Source of the DNA: Oscillospiraceae bacterium
Lineage (GTDB): Bacteria > Bacillota > Clostridia > Oscillospirales > Acutalibacteraceae
Length of the DNA: 64,000 nucleotides
Assembly (NCBI GenBank): GCA_015066105.1
Contig: SVOY01000002.1
Span: forward strand, 62,001-126,000
Direction: 5' to 3'
Shown one piece after another: positions 8,088 through 15,978 of the stretch. Positions within the stretch are counted from its first letter, which is position 1. The number at the start of each line of letters is the position of its first letter. Under the pieces are notes generated by a model. That model ran no database searches. It had not been told where the DNA came from and saw only the letters and a list, made by a program, of their open reading frames with translations. Both the position numbers and the translations under genes were made by a program.

Positions 8088-8840
8088 ATGAAAATGGTAC
8101 TTTTAACCGCCCTCGGTGTTGGCGGTGCAACAATAATCGGCTCAATTCTGGGCTTTATATTCAAAAAAATATCACACAGATTTTCAGATATCGTGCTTTC
8201 CTTTGCCGCCGGTGTAATGCTTGCCGCCGCGGTGCTCGGGCTCATTGTCCCCTCGCTTGAATACGGCGGAAAATACGGTATTATCATCACCGTTATCGGC
8301 ATTTTTGCAGGCGCACTCTGCCTTAACCTTATTGATAAGCTTGTGCCCCACCTTCACCGCCTTGCAGGCACGGACACGGAAAGCCACAACAACCACAGCC
8401 TTGACAAGGTGCTGCTTTTCGTTTGTGCCATTGCAATACACAACCTGCCCGAGGGTATAGCCGCAGGTGTCGGCTTCGGCTCCGGCGACGTTACCCAGGC
8501 ACTGATTATCGCAGGCGGCATAGCACTGCAGAACATACCCGAGGGTATGGTAATAATAGGGCCCATGCTTGCGGCAGGCGTAACACCGAGAAAGACCTTT
8601 GTTGCCGCAATGATTACGGGACTTGTTGAGGTTATCGGCACGCTCATAGGCTATTTTGCCGTAAGCGTTGCCTCGGCAATTCTCCCCTTTGCACTCGCCT
8701 TTGCAGGCGGCACAATGCTTTACGTTATCAGCGATGAGATGATTCCCGAAACTCACGCTCACGGCAGTGAAAGGGGTGCCACCTACGCACTTTTGGTGGG
8801 CTTTTGCGTAATGCTTGTTACTGATTTTGTGCTGGGGTGA
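8088..8840 (+). CDS. ZIP-family divalent metal transporter (GufA-like)
   Basis: 250 residues with about eight membrane segments. Signature helices carry HNLPEG and QNIPEG, the binuclear metal site of ZIP proteins, and a cytoplasmic loop contains His residues (HLHRLAGTDTESHNNH). It would move Zn2+ or a similar ion across the cytoplasmic membrane, usually inward. It follows the TetR gene by two bases, with GGAG just before the ATG, so the two are co-transcribed. An importer and an exporter flanking one regulator suggests a homeostasis unit. Confidence 0.9.
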   Translation: MKMVLLTALGVGGATIIGSILGFIFKKISHRFSDIVLSFAAGVMLAAAVLGLIVPSLEYGGKYGIIITVIGIFAGALCLNLIDKLVPHLHRLAGTDTESHNNHSLDKVLLFVCAIAIHNLPEGIAAGVGFGSGDVTQALIIAGGIALQNIPEGMVIIGPMLAAGVTPRKTFVAAMITGLVEVIGTLIGYFAVSVASAILPFALAFAGGTMLYVISDEMIPETHAHGSERGATYALLVGFCVMLVTDFVLG

Positions 8841-8891
8841 TAACACCCTCTCCGTCAGACCTTCGGTCTGCCGCCTCTTCCAAAGGGAGAG
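8835..8891 (+). repeat. Nested short palindromic element
   Basis: Three nested or adjacent inverted repeats in under 60 bp: GGGTG/CACCC (8835-8839/8844-8848), CAGACC/GGTCTG with loop TTC (8856-8861/8865-8870), and an outer CTCTCC/GGAGAG (8848-8853/8886-8891). It overlaps the ZIP stop codon and looks like a REP-type intergenic repeat. There is no T-run, so it is a weak terminator at best. Confidence 0.5.
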
Positions 8892-8920
8892 ACAAGTAAA
8901 ATATACCGGAGATAAAAATT

Positions 8921-9472
8921 ATGAGATGTAAATGGTGTAATGAGAAAAACCCCCTCTATGTGAAATATCACGATGAGGAGTGGGGCAAGCCTCGCTTTGA
9001 CGACCCCTATCTTTTTGAAATGCTTATACTTGAATCCTTTCAGGCGGGCCTTTCCTGGGAGTGTGTGCTCAACAAGCGTGAAAGCTTTCGCAGGGTCTTT
9101 GAAGGCTTTGAGCCCGAAAGGATAATGAGCTTTGACGAGGATAAAATCAACCTGTTGAAAGCAGACAAGGGCATTATCCGTAACGAGAGAAAAATCCGTG
9201 CCGCAATAAGCAATGCACGGATTTTCAGAGAAATTGTAAATGAATACGGCTCATTTTATAATTATCTTTGTCTTTTCTGGAGCGGTGAACAGATTGAAGA
9301 GGTCGGCAAGGTCACCTCTCCCCTTTCTGACGCAATTTCACGGGACCTTATAAAAAGAGGCATGAAATTCTGCGGCAGTGTGATAATTTACTCTTACCTT
9401 CAGGCGGTGGGCGTTATTGATTCGCACGATGAGGGTTGTGGGTTGAATGAAGATAACTCAGAGGAAAAATGA
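8921..9472 (+). CDS. tag: DNA-3-methyladenine glycosylase I
   Basis: 183 residues, the usual length of Tag, which removes 3-methyladenine from alkylated DNA to start base-excision repair. The zinc-snap residues are present (N-terminal CKWC with a following YHDEEWG, C-terminal HDEGC), as are the base-pocket segment ESFQAGLSWECVLNKRE and the glycosylase helix-hairpin region. ATG at 8921 follows GGAGATAAAAATT. It is monocistronic as far as can be seen, with a terminator at 9493-9521. Confidence 0.93.
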   Translation: MRCKWCNEKNPLYVKYHDEEWGKPRFDDPYLFEMLILESFQAGLSWECVLNKRESFRRVFEGFEPERIMSFDEDKINLLKADKGIIRNERKIRAAISNARIFREIVNEYGSFYNYLCLFWSGEQIEEVGKVTSPLSDAISRDLIKRGMKFCGSVIIYSYLQAVGVIDSHDEGCGLNEDNSEEK

Positions 9473-9492
9473 ATAATTGAAGCAAATTAAAA

Positions 9493-9521
9493 AGCAGGTG
9501 ATTTCAGTGAAATCATCTGCT
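9493..9521 (+). terminator. Terminator downstream of tag
   Basis: Imperfect stem AGCAGGTGATTTC / GAAATCATCTGCT followed by TCATTTTT. It sits between the convergent ends of tag and the restriction-modification operon. Confidence 0.65.
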
Positions 9522-9566
9522 CATTTTTGTTATATTCAAAGCTTGTGAAAGCTTAAAATTCATATG

Positions 9567-10313
9567 TCATTTTCTGAATACAAACAAATACTCGTGTGCT
9601 ATTAACAAAAAATTATATTTCACACTATTTGTTTTCCAATAGCCTGTAGCTTTGCAGTTATGTTGTTCTTTAATTATAAGTTCTTTTAACTTAAACCCTG
9701 CATCTTCAAAAATTCGCATAACATCAAAAGACATAGGAATCATATGACCCTTTTGACGGGTATCACCCATAAGAACAGCACAGAATTTGTCCTTCTTCAG
9801 AACACGATAGCTCTCTGCGGCTACCTTTTTCATTTCCTCAAGGAAATCTTTAACCTTTAATAAAGACAAATCTTCGGGGATATCCTCGCTATACTGAATA
9901 ATATCGGCATAAGGCGGATGAGTACATATCAAATCAATACTTCCATCCGGAACAAAGTCAAGATTGCGGGCATCTCCTTTATGCAAATAAACTTTGCCAT
10001 TTGCACCTTCGTGTTCAAAATCAGTTTTCTCTTTGCAACGAGCAAGAGCAACATCATTTACATCAACGCCTATAATGTTTCTGTTAAGCAGCTTAGCTTC
10101 AACAAGAGTGGTGCCACCACCTGCAAACTGATCAAGAACCAAATCGTTTTCCTGAGAATAACGAAGCATTATATTTCGTGGTATATACGGAGACCAATTT
10201 CCTCGCCACTTTGCATCGTGGGTTGCCCAATCTCCTCTTTTCGGAAAGGTCCAATGTGTTGTCATCTCAAGCTCAAATTCATCGGGTTCCCATTTGGTAA
10301 TTTTTTTATACAT
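9567..10313 (-). CDS. DNA methyltransferase (N4-cytosine/N6-adenine type), second methylase of a restriction-modification operon
   Basis: 248 residues. The S-adenosylmethionine motif DQFAGGGTTLVEA is near residue 60 and the catalytic motif THPPYAD near residue 130, with IIGVDVN between them. HPPY in place of DPPY or SPPY leaves the methylated base (N6-A or N4-C) open. It is the third gene after the HTH-Dam methylase and the nuclease, 11 bp after the nuclease stop. Such a second enzyme may modify the other strand of an asymmetric site, or act like DpnA on other DNA forms. The A+T-rich coding differs visibly from the neighbours and suggests transfer. Confidence 0.82.
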   Translation of the reverse strand: MYKKITKWEPDEFELEMTTHWTFPKRGDWATHDAKWRGNWSPYIPRNIMLRYSQENDLVLDQFAGGGTTLVEAKLLNRNIIGVDVNDVALARCKEKTDFEHEGANGKVYLHKGDARNLDFVPDGSIDLICTHPPYADIIQYSEDIPEDLSLLKVKDFLEEMKKVAAESYRVLKKDKFCAVLMGDTRQKGHMIPMSFDVMRIFEDAGFKLKELIIKEQHNCKATGYWKTNSVKYNFLLIAHEYLFVFRK

Positions 10314-10324
10314 TTTTTACACCT

Positions 10325-11104
10325 TTATATGGAATTGGGGCCAACTATTTTATACCTGCCCGATTTTACCAATTTAATGCTATTATAATCATTTTCATTC
10401 TCGAATTCAAACTGCCAAATATTGTATACATTATTGGTTTTATCTCTATCGAAGAAAAGCAAATAAATGTCTTTTGAGGTTTGTTGTTTCCATTGTCTGT
10501 ACGGATAGTATAGTTGTCTTATAATGGTATTTGTAACATCACTATTCTTTGCTTCAATAAGAACGATTTTATCCCTTCCTTCATAACCGGCATCAACTTC
10601 CGTTTGAACACTTTCCACAGTAAGAGTCTGATTTTCTACATTGAAAGTAAAACCCGGAGTATATTTTCGCCCTCTAATTGTTAATAATAAGGAATCGTCA
10701 TTCATAAATGTTCTCACCAAACTAGAAGCATATGCTAAATCTAAATGTTGCATTTCAGAATCCCCTACCATAGAAGACTCTAATTTAAAATCAAGTTTAG
10801 ATTTATATTCAATTACTTCCGTGTTTATTTTTGGAATATTTACATAACCTTCACCTTTCACTATGTAATAAATTCCGTTTTTCTTTGGTAACAAAAATAA
10901 ATTATTGTCTTTAAAAATCTGGGGGCGTGATTCTCTTGTGTCTTGTTTGCAAAGAATTCGAACCTCTTTTTCTGTTGTTCCCTTGAATTCTTGGCAAGCC
11001 GCTTTAATTTGTTTTGCTGTTAGTTCAAATGGCTTTTCGGAAAAATCGTGTTCAAGTATGTTATAATCGATAAATATTTTTTCCCATGATGTATTACTAG
11101 CCAT
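10325..11104 (-). CDS. Probable type II restriction endonuclease
   Basis: 259-residue soluble protein placed between two DNA methylases, with 11-bp gaps on both sides. Residues 163-186 carry a PD-(D/E)xK-like core: D171 in EVDAGYEG, a beta strand DKIVLIEAK with E184 and K186, and a following helix with QLYYPYRQW. The N-terminal 100 residues are unassigned. By context it cleaves unmodified DNA at the site protected by its neighbours; the recognition sequence cannot be read from the protein. Coding is A+T-rich, as in the rest of the island. Confidence 0.7.
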   Translation of the reverse strand: MASNTSWEKIFIDYNILEHDFSEKPFELTAKQIKAACQEFKGTTEKEVRILCKQDTRESRPQIFKDNNLFLLPKKNGIYYIVKGEGYVNIPKINTEVIEYKSKLDFKLESSMVGDSEMQHLDLAYASSLVRTFMNDDSLLLTIRGRKYTPGFTFNVENQTLTVESVQTEVDAGYEGRDKIVLIEAKNSDVTNTIIRQLYYPYRQWKQQTSKDIYLLFFDRDKTNNVYNIWQFEFENENDYNSIKLVKSGRYKIVGPNSI

Positions 11105-11115
11105 ATTTAACCTCC

Positions 11116-12195
11116 TTAAAAATTAGAAATAAGAAGCTCTTTTATTTTTCCTCTTGCCTCACTATTACAGTTAATCATTCTTGTTGCTTCAACTCGTTTA
11201 ATATTATGTGCCGAGTAGATATTATCAAAGAAATCATCATCTGTATTTGAGTTTTTAGGATCTGAATTACTGATTACAACTTTGGCACCTTTTTTATGCA
11301 TTTCATCAACAAATCGGGCAAGCTCAATTTGTTCTTCATCATTGAATAAGTTTTCGGTGTAAGCCGTAAAGCTTGCTGTATCAGTAATAGGTCTGTATGG
11401 AGGGTCAAAATAAACGAATGTATTTTCATCAATAAAATCAGCCGATTCCCTGTAATCACCGCATACGATAGTAACCTTCTGTAATTTCTCTGAAACTGCT
11501 CGAAGATTTGCTTCATCGCATATCATAGGATTCTTATATGAACCCATAGGAACATTAAATAAACCTTTTTTGTTGACTCTGAACAGCCCGTTAAAACATG
11601 TCTTATTCAAGAATATCATCAATGCAGCTTTTTCAATATTGATGTTCTCGTTTCCGTTAACTTTCAAATCATTGAAACGCTCTCTTTTTTTCATATAGTA
11701 TTCTTTTCGTGCATCGGTATCTAACGGTATAAATTCATTTTTCATACCATAAAGCATTTCGATAAGAGCATCAATATCATCACGAATAATACGATATGTG
11801 TTTATAAGTTCAGCATTTATATCACTAATGTAAATCTGCTCCAAATCGTATTTACTTAAAATATCAAACAACACTGCACCACCACCAACGAACGGTTCAG
11901 CATATTTTGAAATTTTGCCACAATCAAACGGATAGTAGCGTTCTATTTCTTTAAGAAGCTGACCTTTGCCTCCTGCCCATTTTAAAAATGGTTTAACACT
12001 TTTTTCATCAGACTGACTATATCTAAAGCTTCGTGCATCTTCAGGTTTTTTTGCATCAATTGGTATAATCCACATATTCCCAAGAGTTGCAACATTGGTT
12101 ATGCGCTTCTGTTTGCATAAAGTCAATACTCTTCTGTGCGATATGTTCCATTTTTCAGCCGCTTCACTTGCAGTCATATACGCTATCATTTTCAT
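11116..12195 (-). CDS. Dam-family N6-adenine DNA methyltransferase with N-terminal HTH domain
   Basis: 359 residues. Residues 7-55 form a MerR/excisionase-like helix-turn-helix (TASEAAEKWNISHRRVLTLC, then MWIIPIDAKKPEDAR). Residues 68-359 are a D12-class Dam methylase: FLKWAGGKGQLL (motif X), EPFVGGGAVLFD (motif I) and DPPY at 264-267 (motif IV). It should methylate adenine N6, possibly GATC-like, and may also bind its own promoter through the HTH. It is the first gene of the restriction-modification operon, with ATG at 12195 after GGAG. The fusion makes it longer than plain Dam enzymes (about 270-280 residues). Confidence 0.88.
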   Translation of the reverse strand: MKMIAYMTASEAAEKWNISHRRVLTLCKQKRITNVATLGNMWIIPIDAKKPEDARSFRYSQSDEKSVKPFLKWAGGKGQLLKEIERYYPFDCGKISKYAEPFVGGGAVLFDILSKYDLEQIYISDINAELINTYRIIRDDIDALIEMLYGMKNEFIPLDTDARKEYYMKKRERFNDLKVNGNENINIEKAALMIFLNKTCFNGLFRVNKKGLFNVPMGSYKNPMICDEANLRAVSEKLQKVTIVCGDYRESADFIDENTFVYFDPPYRPITDTASFTAYTENLFNDEEQIELARFVDEMHKKGAKVVISNSDPKNSNTDDDFFDNIYSAHNIKRVEATRMINCNSEARGKIKELLISNF

Positions 12196-12258
12196 TCACG
12201 CTCCTATATGTAATATTATATTCCAAACTTGGAACAAAAGCAATATCAAAAAGCAAAA

Positions 12259-12289
12259 AAGACAGATTTATTTTTAATAAATCCGTCTT
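12259..12289 (-). terminator. Terminator after the RsmH-like gene
   Basis: AAGACAGATTTATT (12259-12272) pairs with AATAAATCCGTCTT (12276-12289) with one mismatch. On the minus strand the stem runs into TTTTTTG. It separates the RsmH paralogue from the restriction-modification operon, whose promoter must lie at 12196-12258. Confidence 0.75.
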
Positions 12290-12326
12290 CCTGCTGATGT
12301 TTATAATACAGCTCATTTATTGCATT

Positions 12327-13406
12327 TTACTTTACCGCCCAGCGCATTTTGGTGCACTTTGAACGGCTGTTTCTGATTATTTCTTCATGCGAGGGTCGTA
12401 TAACATCCCTTGCAACCCTTGAGTAAACACCCTGCTTATGAAGCTCCTTGAAGGACTTTTTGACAAGCCTGTCCTCGCCGGAATGGAAGGTGAGCACCGC
12501 TACCCTGCCGCCCTCATTAAGCACATCGGGAAGCTTTTCAAGAAAAGCGTAAAGCACCTCAAACTCACTGTTCACATCAATTCTGATTGCCTGGAAGGTA
12601 CGCTGACAGGATTTTTTCACCGCATCCTTCTGCTCCTTTTTGGGCAGAAATGAAAGTGCCTCTTCAACACAGTGCCTTAAATCCGATGTAGTCTCAACGG
12701 GCTTGCCCATATAGTAATACTTCATAATCACCCGTGCAATCTGCTCGGCATAGGGCTCATCGGCGTTTTCCGTGAGCATACCGACTATTTCATCTCTGCT
12801 CATTTCACGAAGCCTTTCGGCACCGCTCTGACCCTTTTCGGGGTTGAGCCTTAAATCAAGCGGGCCGTCAACCTTGTAGGAAAAACCTCTTTCGGGGTTG
12901 TCAATCTGCATTGAGCTTACGCCCAGGTCGGCAAGAATAAAGTCAAACCTTTTTCCCGTATCGGCAACCACCTTGTCAATATCGGCAAAATTCTGAAGCC
13001 TCACGGTGAGAATATCCTCACCGAAGCCGGCCTCACGAAGACGCTTTTCTGTTTTTGCCGACTCAATGGGGTCAACATCAAGGCCGTAGATATGGCCCTT
13101 TCCCTCAAGCCTTTCAAGCATCGCCCTTGTGTGACCGCCGTAGCCGAGGGTAGCATCAAGACCCGTCTGTCCCGGCTTGATTTCAAGAAAATCAAGGATT
13201 TCCTTAACCATAATGGAAATGTGCATACCGACAGGCGTTGCACCCCTTGCAATGATGTGGGCAACGTCGTCCTTATATTTTTCGGGATTAAGCTCCTTGT
13301 ATTTTTCTTCAAAGCGTCTCGGGTGAGTGCCCTTGTAGCGGACTCTGCGCTTATGCTTTACCTCTTCAGTTTTAACCTCTTCGGTTATGATTGCTTCGTT
13401 TTCCAT
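12327..13406 (-). CDS. RsmH-like class I methyltransferase (second MraW paralogue)
   Basis: 359 residues. The core matches RsmH: LDATLGYGGHTRAML (SAM motif), LADLGVSSMQIDNPERGFSY, DGPLDLRLN, RTFQAIRIDVNSE and TFHSGEDRLVKKSF. The N-terminus has about 60 extra charged residues (KHKRRVRYKGTHPRRFEEKY) before the GMHISIMVKEIL segment. The canonical rsmH, which makes N4-methyl-C1402 in 16S rRNA, lies in the dcw cluster at 44736-45665, so this copy probably has a different or accessory target. It lies 40 bp downstream of lysA. ATG follows AAAGGTGACATT. Confidence 0.82.
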   Translation of the reverse strand: MENEAIITEEVKTEEVKHKRRVRYKGTHPRRFEEKYKELNPEKYKDDVAHIIARGATPVGMHISIMVKEILDFLEIKPGQTGLDATLGYGGHTRAMLERLEGKGHIYGLDVDPIESAKTEKRLREAGFGEDILTVRLQNFADIDKVVADTGKRFDFILADLGVSSMQIDNPERGFSYKVDGPLDLRLNPEKGQSGAERLREMSRDEIVGMLTENADEPYAEQIARVIMKYYYMGKPVETTSDLRHCVEEALSFLPKKEQKDAVKKSCQRTFQAIRIDVNSEFEVLYAFLEKLPDVLNEGGRVAVLTFHSGEDRLVKKSFKELHKQGVYSRVARDVIRPSHEEIIRNSRSKCTKMRWAVK

Positions 13407-13445
13407 AATGTCACCTTTTCGGCAGGAGACACCCTGCCCTACAAA

Positions 13446-14744
13446 TCAAACGTCTCTTTCTGCAAGGTCTGCAAAGGTCTCGCGTCTTACTGCAAGGTAA
13501 TCCTTACCGTCAGAAAGCATTACCACTGCAGGGCGGGGAATTCTGTTATAGTTTGATGCCATTGAGAAGTTGTAAGCACCCGTTGTGCATACGGCAACAA
13601 TGTCACCTCTCACGGGCTTCGGGAGCTTAACCTCGGGCTGAATTATGTCACCGCTTTCACAGCAGCGGCCCACAACGTCACAGAGAAAATCGCTCTTCTC
13701 ATCCATACGGTTTGCAAGTAAAAGCGTATACCTTGAGCCGTAAAGGGCATAGCGGGGGTTATCCGTCATTCCTCCGTCGATTGAAACATAGTTCTTGTAG
13801 CCCGTAATTTCCTTGAGTGTGCCCACACTGTAAAGGGTCATACCTGCATCGGCAACAATGCTTCTGCCCGGCTCCATAATGATTTTCGGCATAGTCATTG
13901 AAAGCTCTGCCACGGTAGCCTTAATGTGCTTTGAAAGACCTTCTATTGCCTTTTCTATATCAAGATAAGGGTCATTTTCCGTATATCTTACACCGAAGCC
14001 GCCGCCCATATTAAGAATTTCAGCCTTAAAGCCGTAAAGCTCCTCCATTTTTTTTGCAAAGTGGAGCATAATTGTTGAAGCCTCAAGATAAACGTCGCCG
14101 TCCTCGTCAAAAACCTGAGAGCCGACGTGGCAATGATAGCCCTTTATGTCAAGGTTAGTGAAGGCAAGTGCCTCTTTGAGAAAAAGCTCTGCCTGACCTG
14201 TTTCAATGGCAACGCCGAATTTTGAATCAACCTTGCCCGTTGCAACCGCCGCATAGGTGTGAGGGTCAATGCCGGGAGTAAGGCGGAGAATGATTTTCTG
14301 CTTTATGCCCTTTTCTGCTGCAATGCGGTCAACGGCGGCAAGCTCGTAGATGCTGTCGGCAACAAAGTAGCCCACACCGTTTTCCATTGCATAAGCTATA
14401 TCCTCATCGGTTTTGTTATTGCCGTGAAAAAAGGATTTCTCCATACCGAAGCCTGCCCTTGCGGCAGTATAGATTTCACCCGGGGAAACAAGGTCAATGC
14501 CCATATTTTCCTCTTTCATAATTTCATATATGCGCTTGAAGCAAAGAGCCTTGCTTGCAAAAAGCGGAAAGCTATCCTCACCGAAGTGATTTTTCATAGC
14601 TTTTATATAGGTGCGGCACTTTTCTCTGATGCGGTTTTCATCCATAAGGAAAAGAGGTGTGCCGTATTTTTCAGCCATTTCAACCGTATCTGCACCTGCA
14701 AAACAAAGGCGGTTGCCCTTTACTGTAATATTTTCACAAAGCAT
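13446..14744 (-). CDS. lysA: Diaminopimelate decarboxylase
   Basis: 432-residue PLP enzyme that decarboxylates meso-DAP to L-lysine. The PLP lysine is in LFASKAL near the N-terminus; the HVGSQV and MGGGFGVRY barrel motifs, EPGRSIVADAG, and the C-terminal active-site CESGD are all present. ATG at 14744. It lies about 90 bp downstream of ddh on the same strand, separated by a hairpin-plus-heptamer repeat, and upstream of the RsmH paralogue. With ddh it completes lysine synthesis by the dehydrogenase variant. Confidence 0.95.
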   Translation of the reverse strand: MLCENITVKGNRLCFAGADTVEMAEKYGTPLFLMDENRIREKCRTYIKAMKNHFGEDSFPLFASKALCFKRIYEIMKEENMGIDLVSPGEIYTAARAGFGMEKSFFHGNNKTDEDIAYAMENGVGYFVADSIYELAAVDRIAAEKGIKQKIILRLTPGIDPHTYAAVATGKVDSKFGVAIETGQAELFLKEALAFTNLDIKGYHCHVGSQVFDEDGDVYLEASTIMLHFAKKMEELYGFKAEILNMGGGFGVRYTENDPYLDIEKAIEGLSKHIKATVAELSMTMPKIIMEPGRSIVADAGMTLYSVGTLKEITGYKNYVSIDGGMTDNPRYALYGSRYTLLLANRMDEKSDFLCDVVGRCCESGDIIQPEVKLPKPVRGDIVAVCTTGAYNFSMASNYNRIPRPAVVMLSDGKDYLAVRRETFADLAERDV

Positions 14745-14795
14745 AGTTTTACTTTCCTTTCTTAAGTCAGCATTAACTCTGAAACAATTCTTTCT

Positions 14796-14838
14796 GCCCG
14801 AAGGGCTGTCCTGACTACTGACTACTGACTACTTTTAT
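14796..14838. repeat. Hairpin plus CTGACTA heptamer repeat, copy 1
   Basis: GCCCGAAGGGC (14796-14806, inverted repeat) is followed after four bases by three perfect tandem CTGACTA units (14811-14831) and a decayed fourth. The same arrangement recurs at 23875-23924 with CTTACTA units. It occupies most of the gap between ddh and lysA; its very end (14835-14838) overlaps the ddh stop region. Confidence 0.6.
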
Positions 14839-15815
14839 AACAGATGTGCAATAATCTCGCTTCTGTCAGCTGCCGAAAGGTCAGCGGGGGCAATGTCAAA
14901 CACTGTTTTACAGCCGCTGTCCCCTCTTTTTGCCATACGGCATACTGCCCTTGCATAGGCTACAAGCACACTGCCCGTAAACTCGGGGTTTGAGTCAAGG
15001 GTGAGCTTATATTCAATCACCTGAGTGTGACAGTCCTCCTTGCCCGTAACACCTGTGCGGATTACGTTGCCGCCGTGCGGAAGCTCGCTGTGTTTTTCCT
15101 TCATCTCCTTTGCGGTGATGAAGGTTACCGTTGTATCGTAAGGCTCAAAATAAGCGGGCATTGTAACAATTTCGCGCTCTATTCTTGCCTTGTCAGCACC
15201 CTCCTCGGCCACAACAAAGCATTCACGCTTATGCTTCTGTCTTGCGGTAAGCTCGGGGTTTTTGCCGCTTCTGACGCTTTCAAGAGCATCTTCAACGGGA
15301 ACGGTGTACTGACGGGCATCAATAACGCCCTCAATTCTTCTTATAGCGTCAGAGTGCCCCTGGGAAACGCCCTTGCCCCAGAAGGTGTAATCCTTTCCGT
15401 CGGGAAGAATACAGGAGGCATAAAGGCGGTTGACGGAGAACATACCGGGGTCCCAGCCGCAGGAGATAAGGGCAACGGTGCCGTTTTCCTTGGCAATTTT
15501 GTTAACCCTTTCAAAATGAACGGGGATATTGGAATGGTTGTCAAAGGAATCAACCACATTAAAGCTTTTTGCAAGGGCGGGGGTCATTTCGGGAAGGTCA
15601 GTTGCACTTCCGCCGCAGATAATGAGCACGTCAATTTTATCCTTCCACTCCATAATATTTTCAGTTGAAACCACGGGCACACCCTCAGTGGCAACGGTAA
15701 GGCTTTCGGGGCTTCTTCTTGTAAAAACGGCAACAAGCTTCATATCGGGATTACGTCTGATTGAATCCTCAACGCCTCTGCCAAGGTTGCCGTAGCCGTA
15801 GATAGCAATATTCAT
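14835..15815 (-). CDS. ddh: meso-Diaminopimelate D-dehydrogenase
   Basis: 326 residues, the family length. It makes meso-DAP in one NADPH-dependent step from tetrahydrodipicolinate and ammonia, bypassing the acylated routes. Seen: Rossmann start IAIYGYGNLGRGVE, the FTRR cofactor segment, VDSFDNHSNIP, ISCGWDPGMFSVNR and GHSDAIRRIEGV. The ATG at 15815 is preferred to an upstream GTG at 15824 because AAGGAG lies eight bases before it. The downstream neighbour lysA uses the product. Confidence 0.95.
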   Translation of the reverse strand: MNIAIYGYGNLGRGVEDSIRRNPDMKLVAVFTRRSPESLTVATEGVPVVSTENIMEWKDKIDVLIICGGSATDLPEMTPALAKSFNVVDSFDNHSNIPVHFERVNKIAKENGTVALISCGWDPGMFSVNRLYASCILPDGKDYTFWGKGVSQGHSDAIRRIEGVIDARQYTVPVEDALESVRSGKNPELTARQKHKRECFVVAEEGADKARIEREIVTMPAYFEPYDTTVTFITAKEMKEKHSELPHGGNVIRTGVTGKEDCHTQVIEYKLTLDSNPEFTGSVLVAYARAVCRMAKRGDSGCKTVFDIAPADLSAADRSEIIAHLL

Positions 15816-15851
15816 AAGGAACACTCCTTCAAAAAAATAAAATACTGAGTT

Positions 15852-15880
15852 ATTATAACATTATTATCGCCCGTTAGCAA
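15852..15880 (-). promoter_or_regulatory. Promoter of ddh
   Basis: Minus-strand -35 TTGCTA (15875-15880), 17-base spacer and consensus -10 TATAAT (15852-15857), about 37 bases upstream of the ddh start. Confidence 0.7.
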
Positions 15881-15918
15881 GAGTTTTTGAAAGGATTTTA
15901 TTCACGGCCTCCAAACGC

Positions 15919-15947
15919 TTGACAAGCGCAGGGCTATAAATTAAAAT
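15919..15947 (+). promoter_or_regulatory. Promoter of the HAD hydrolase gene
   Basis: Consensus -35 TTGACA (15919-15924), 17-base spacer and -10 TAAAAT (15942-15947), divergent from the ddh promoter. Confidence 0.7.
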
Positions 15948-15978
15948 ATAAGCATAAATAAAAAAAGGATGTGCTGAT

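Noticed and set aside
8184..8846. 220-codon minus-strand frame opposite the ZIP gene
   Set aside because: Shadow with abnormal Cys/His/Asn composition; the plus strand encodes an intact ZIP transporter.
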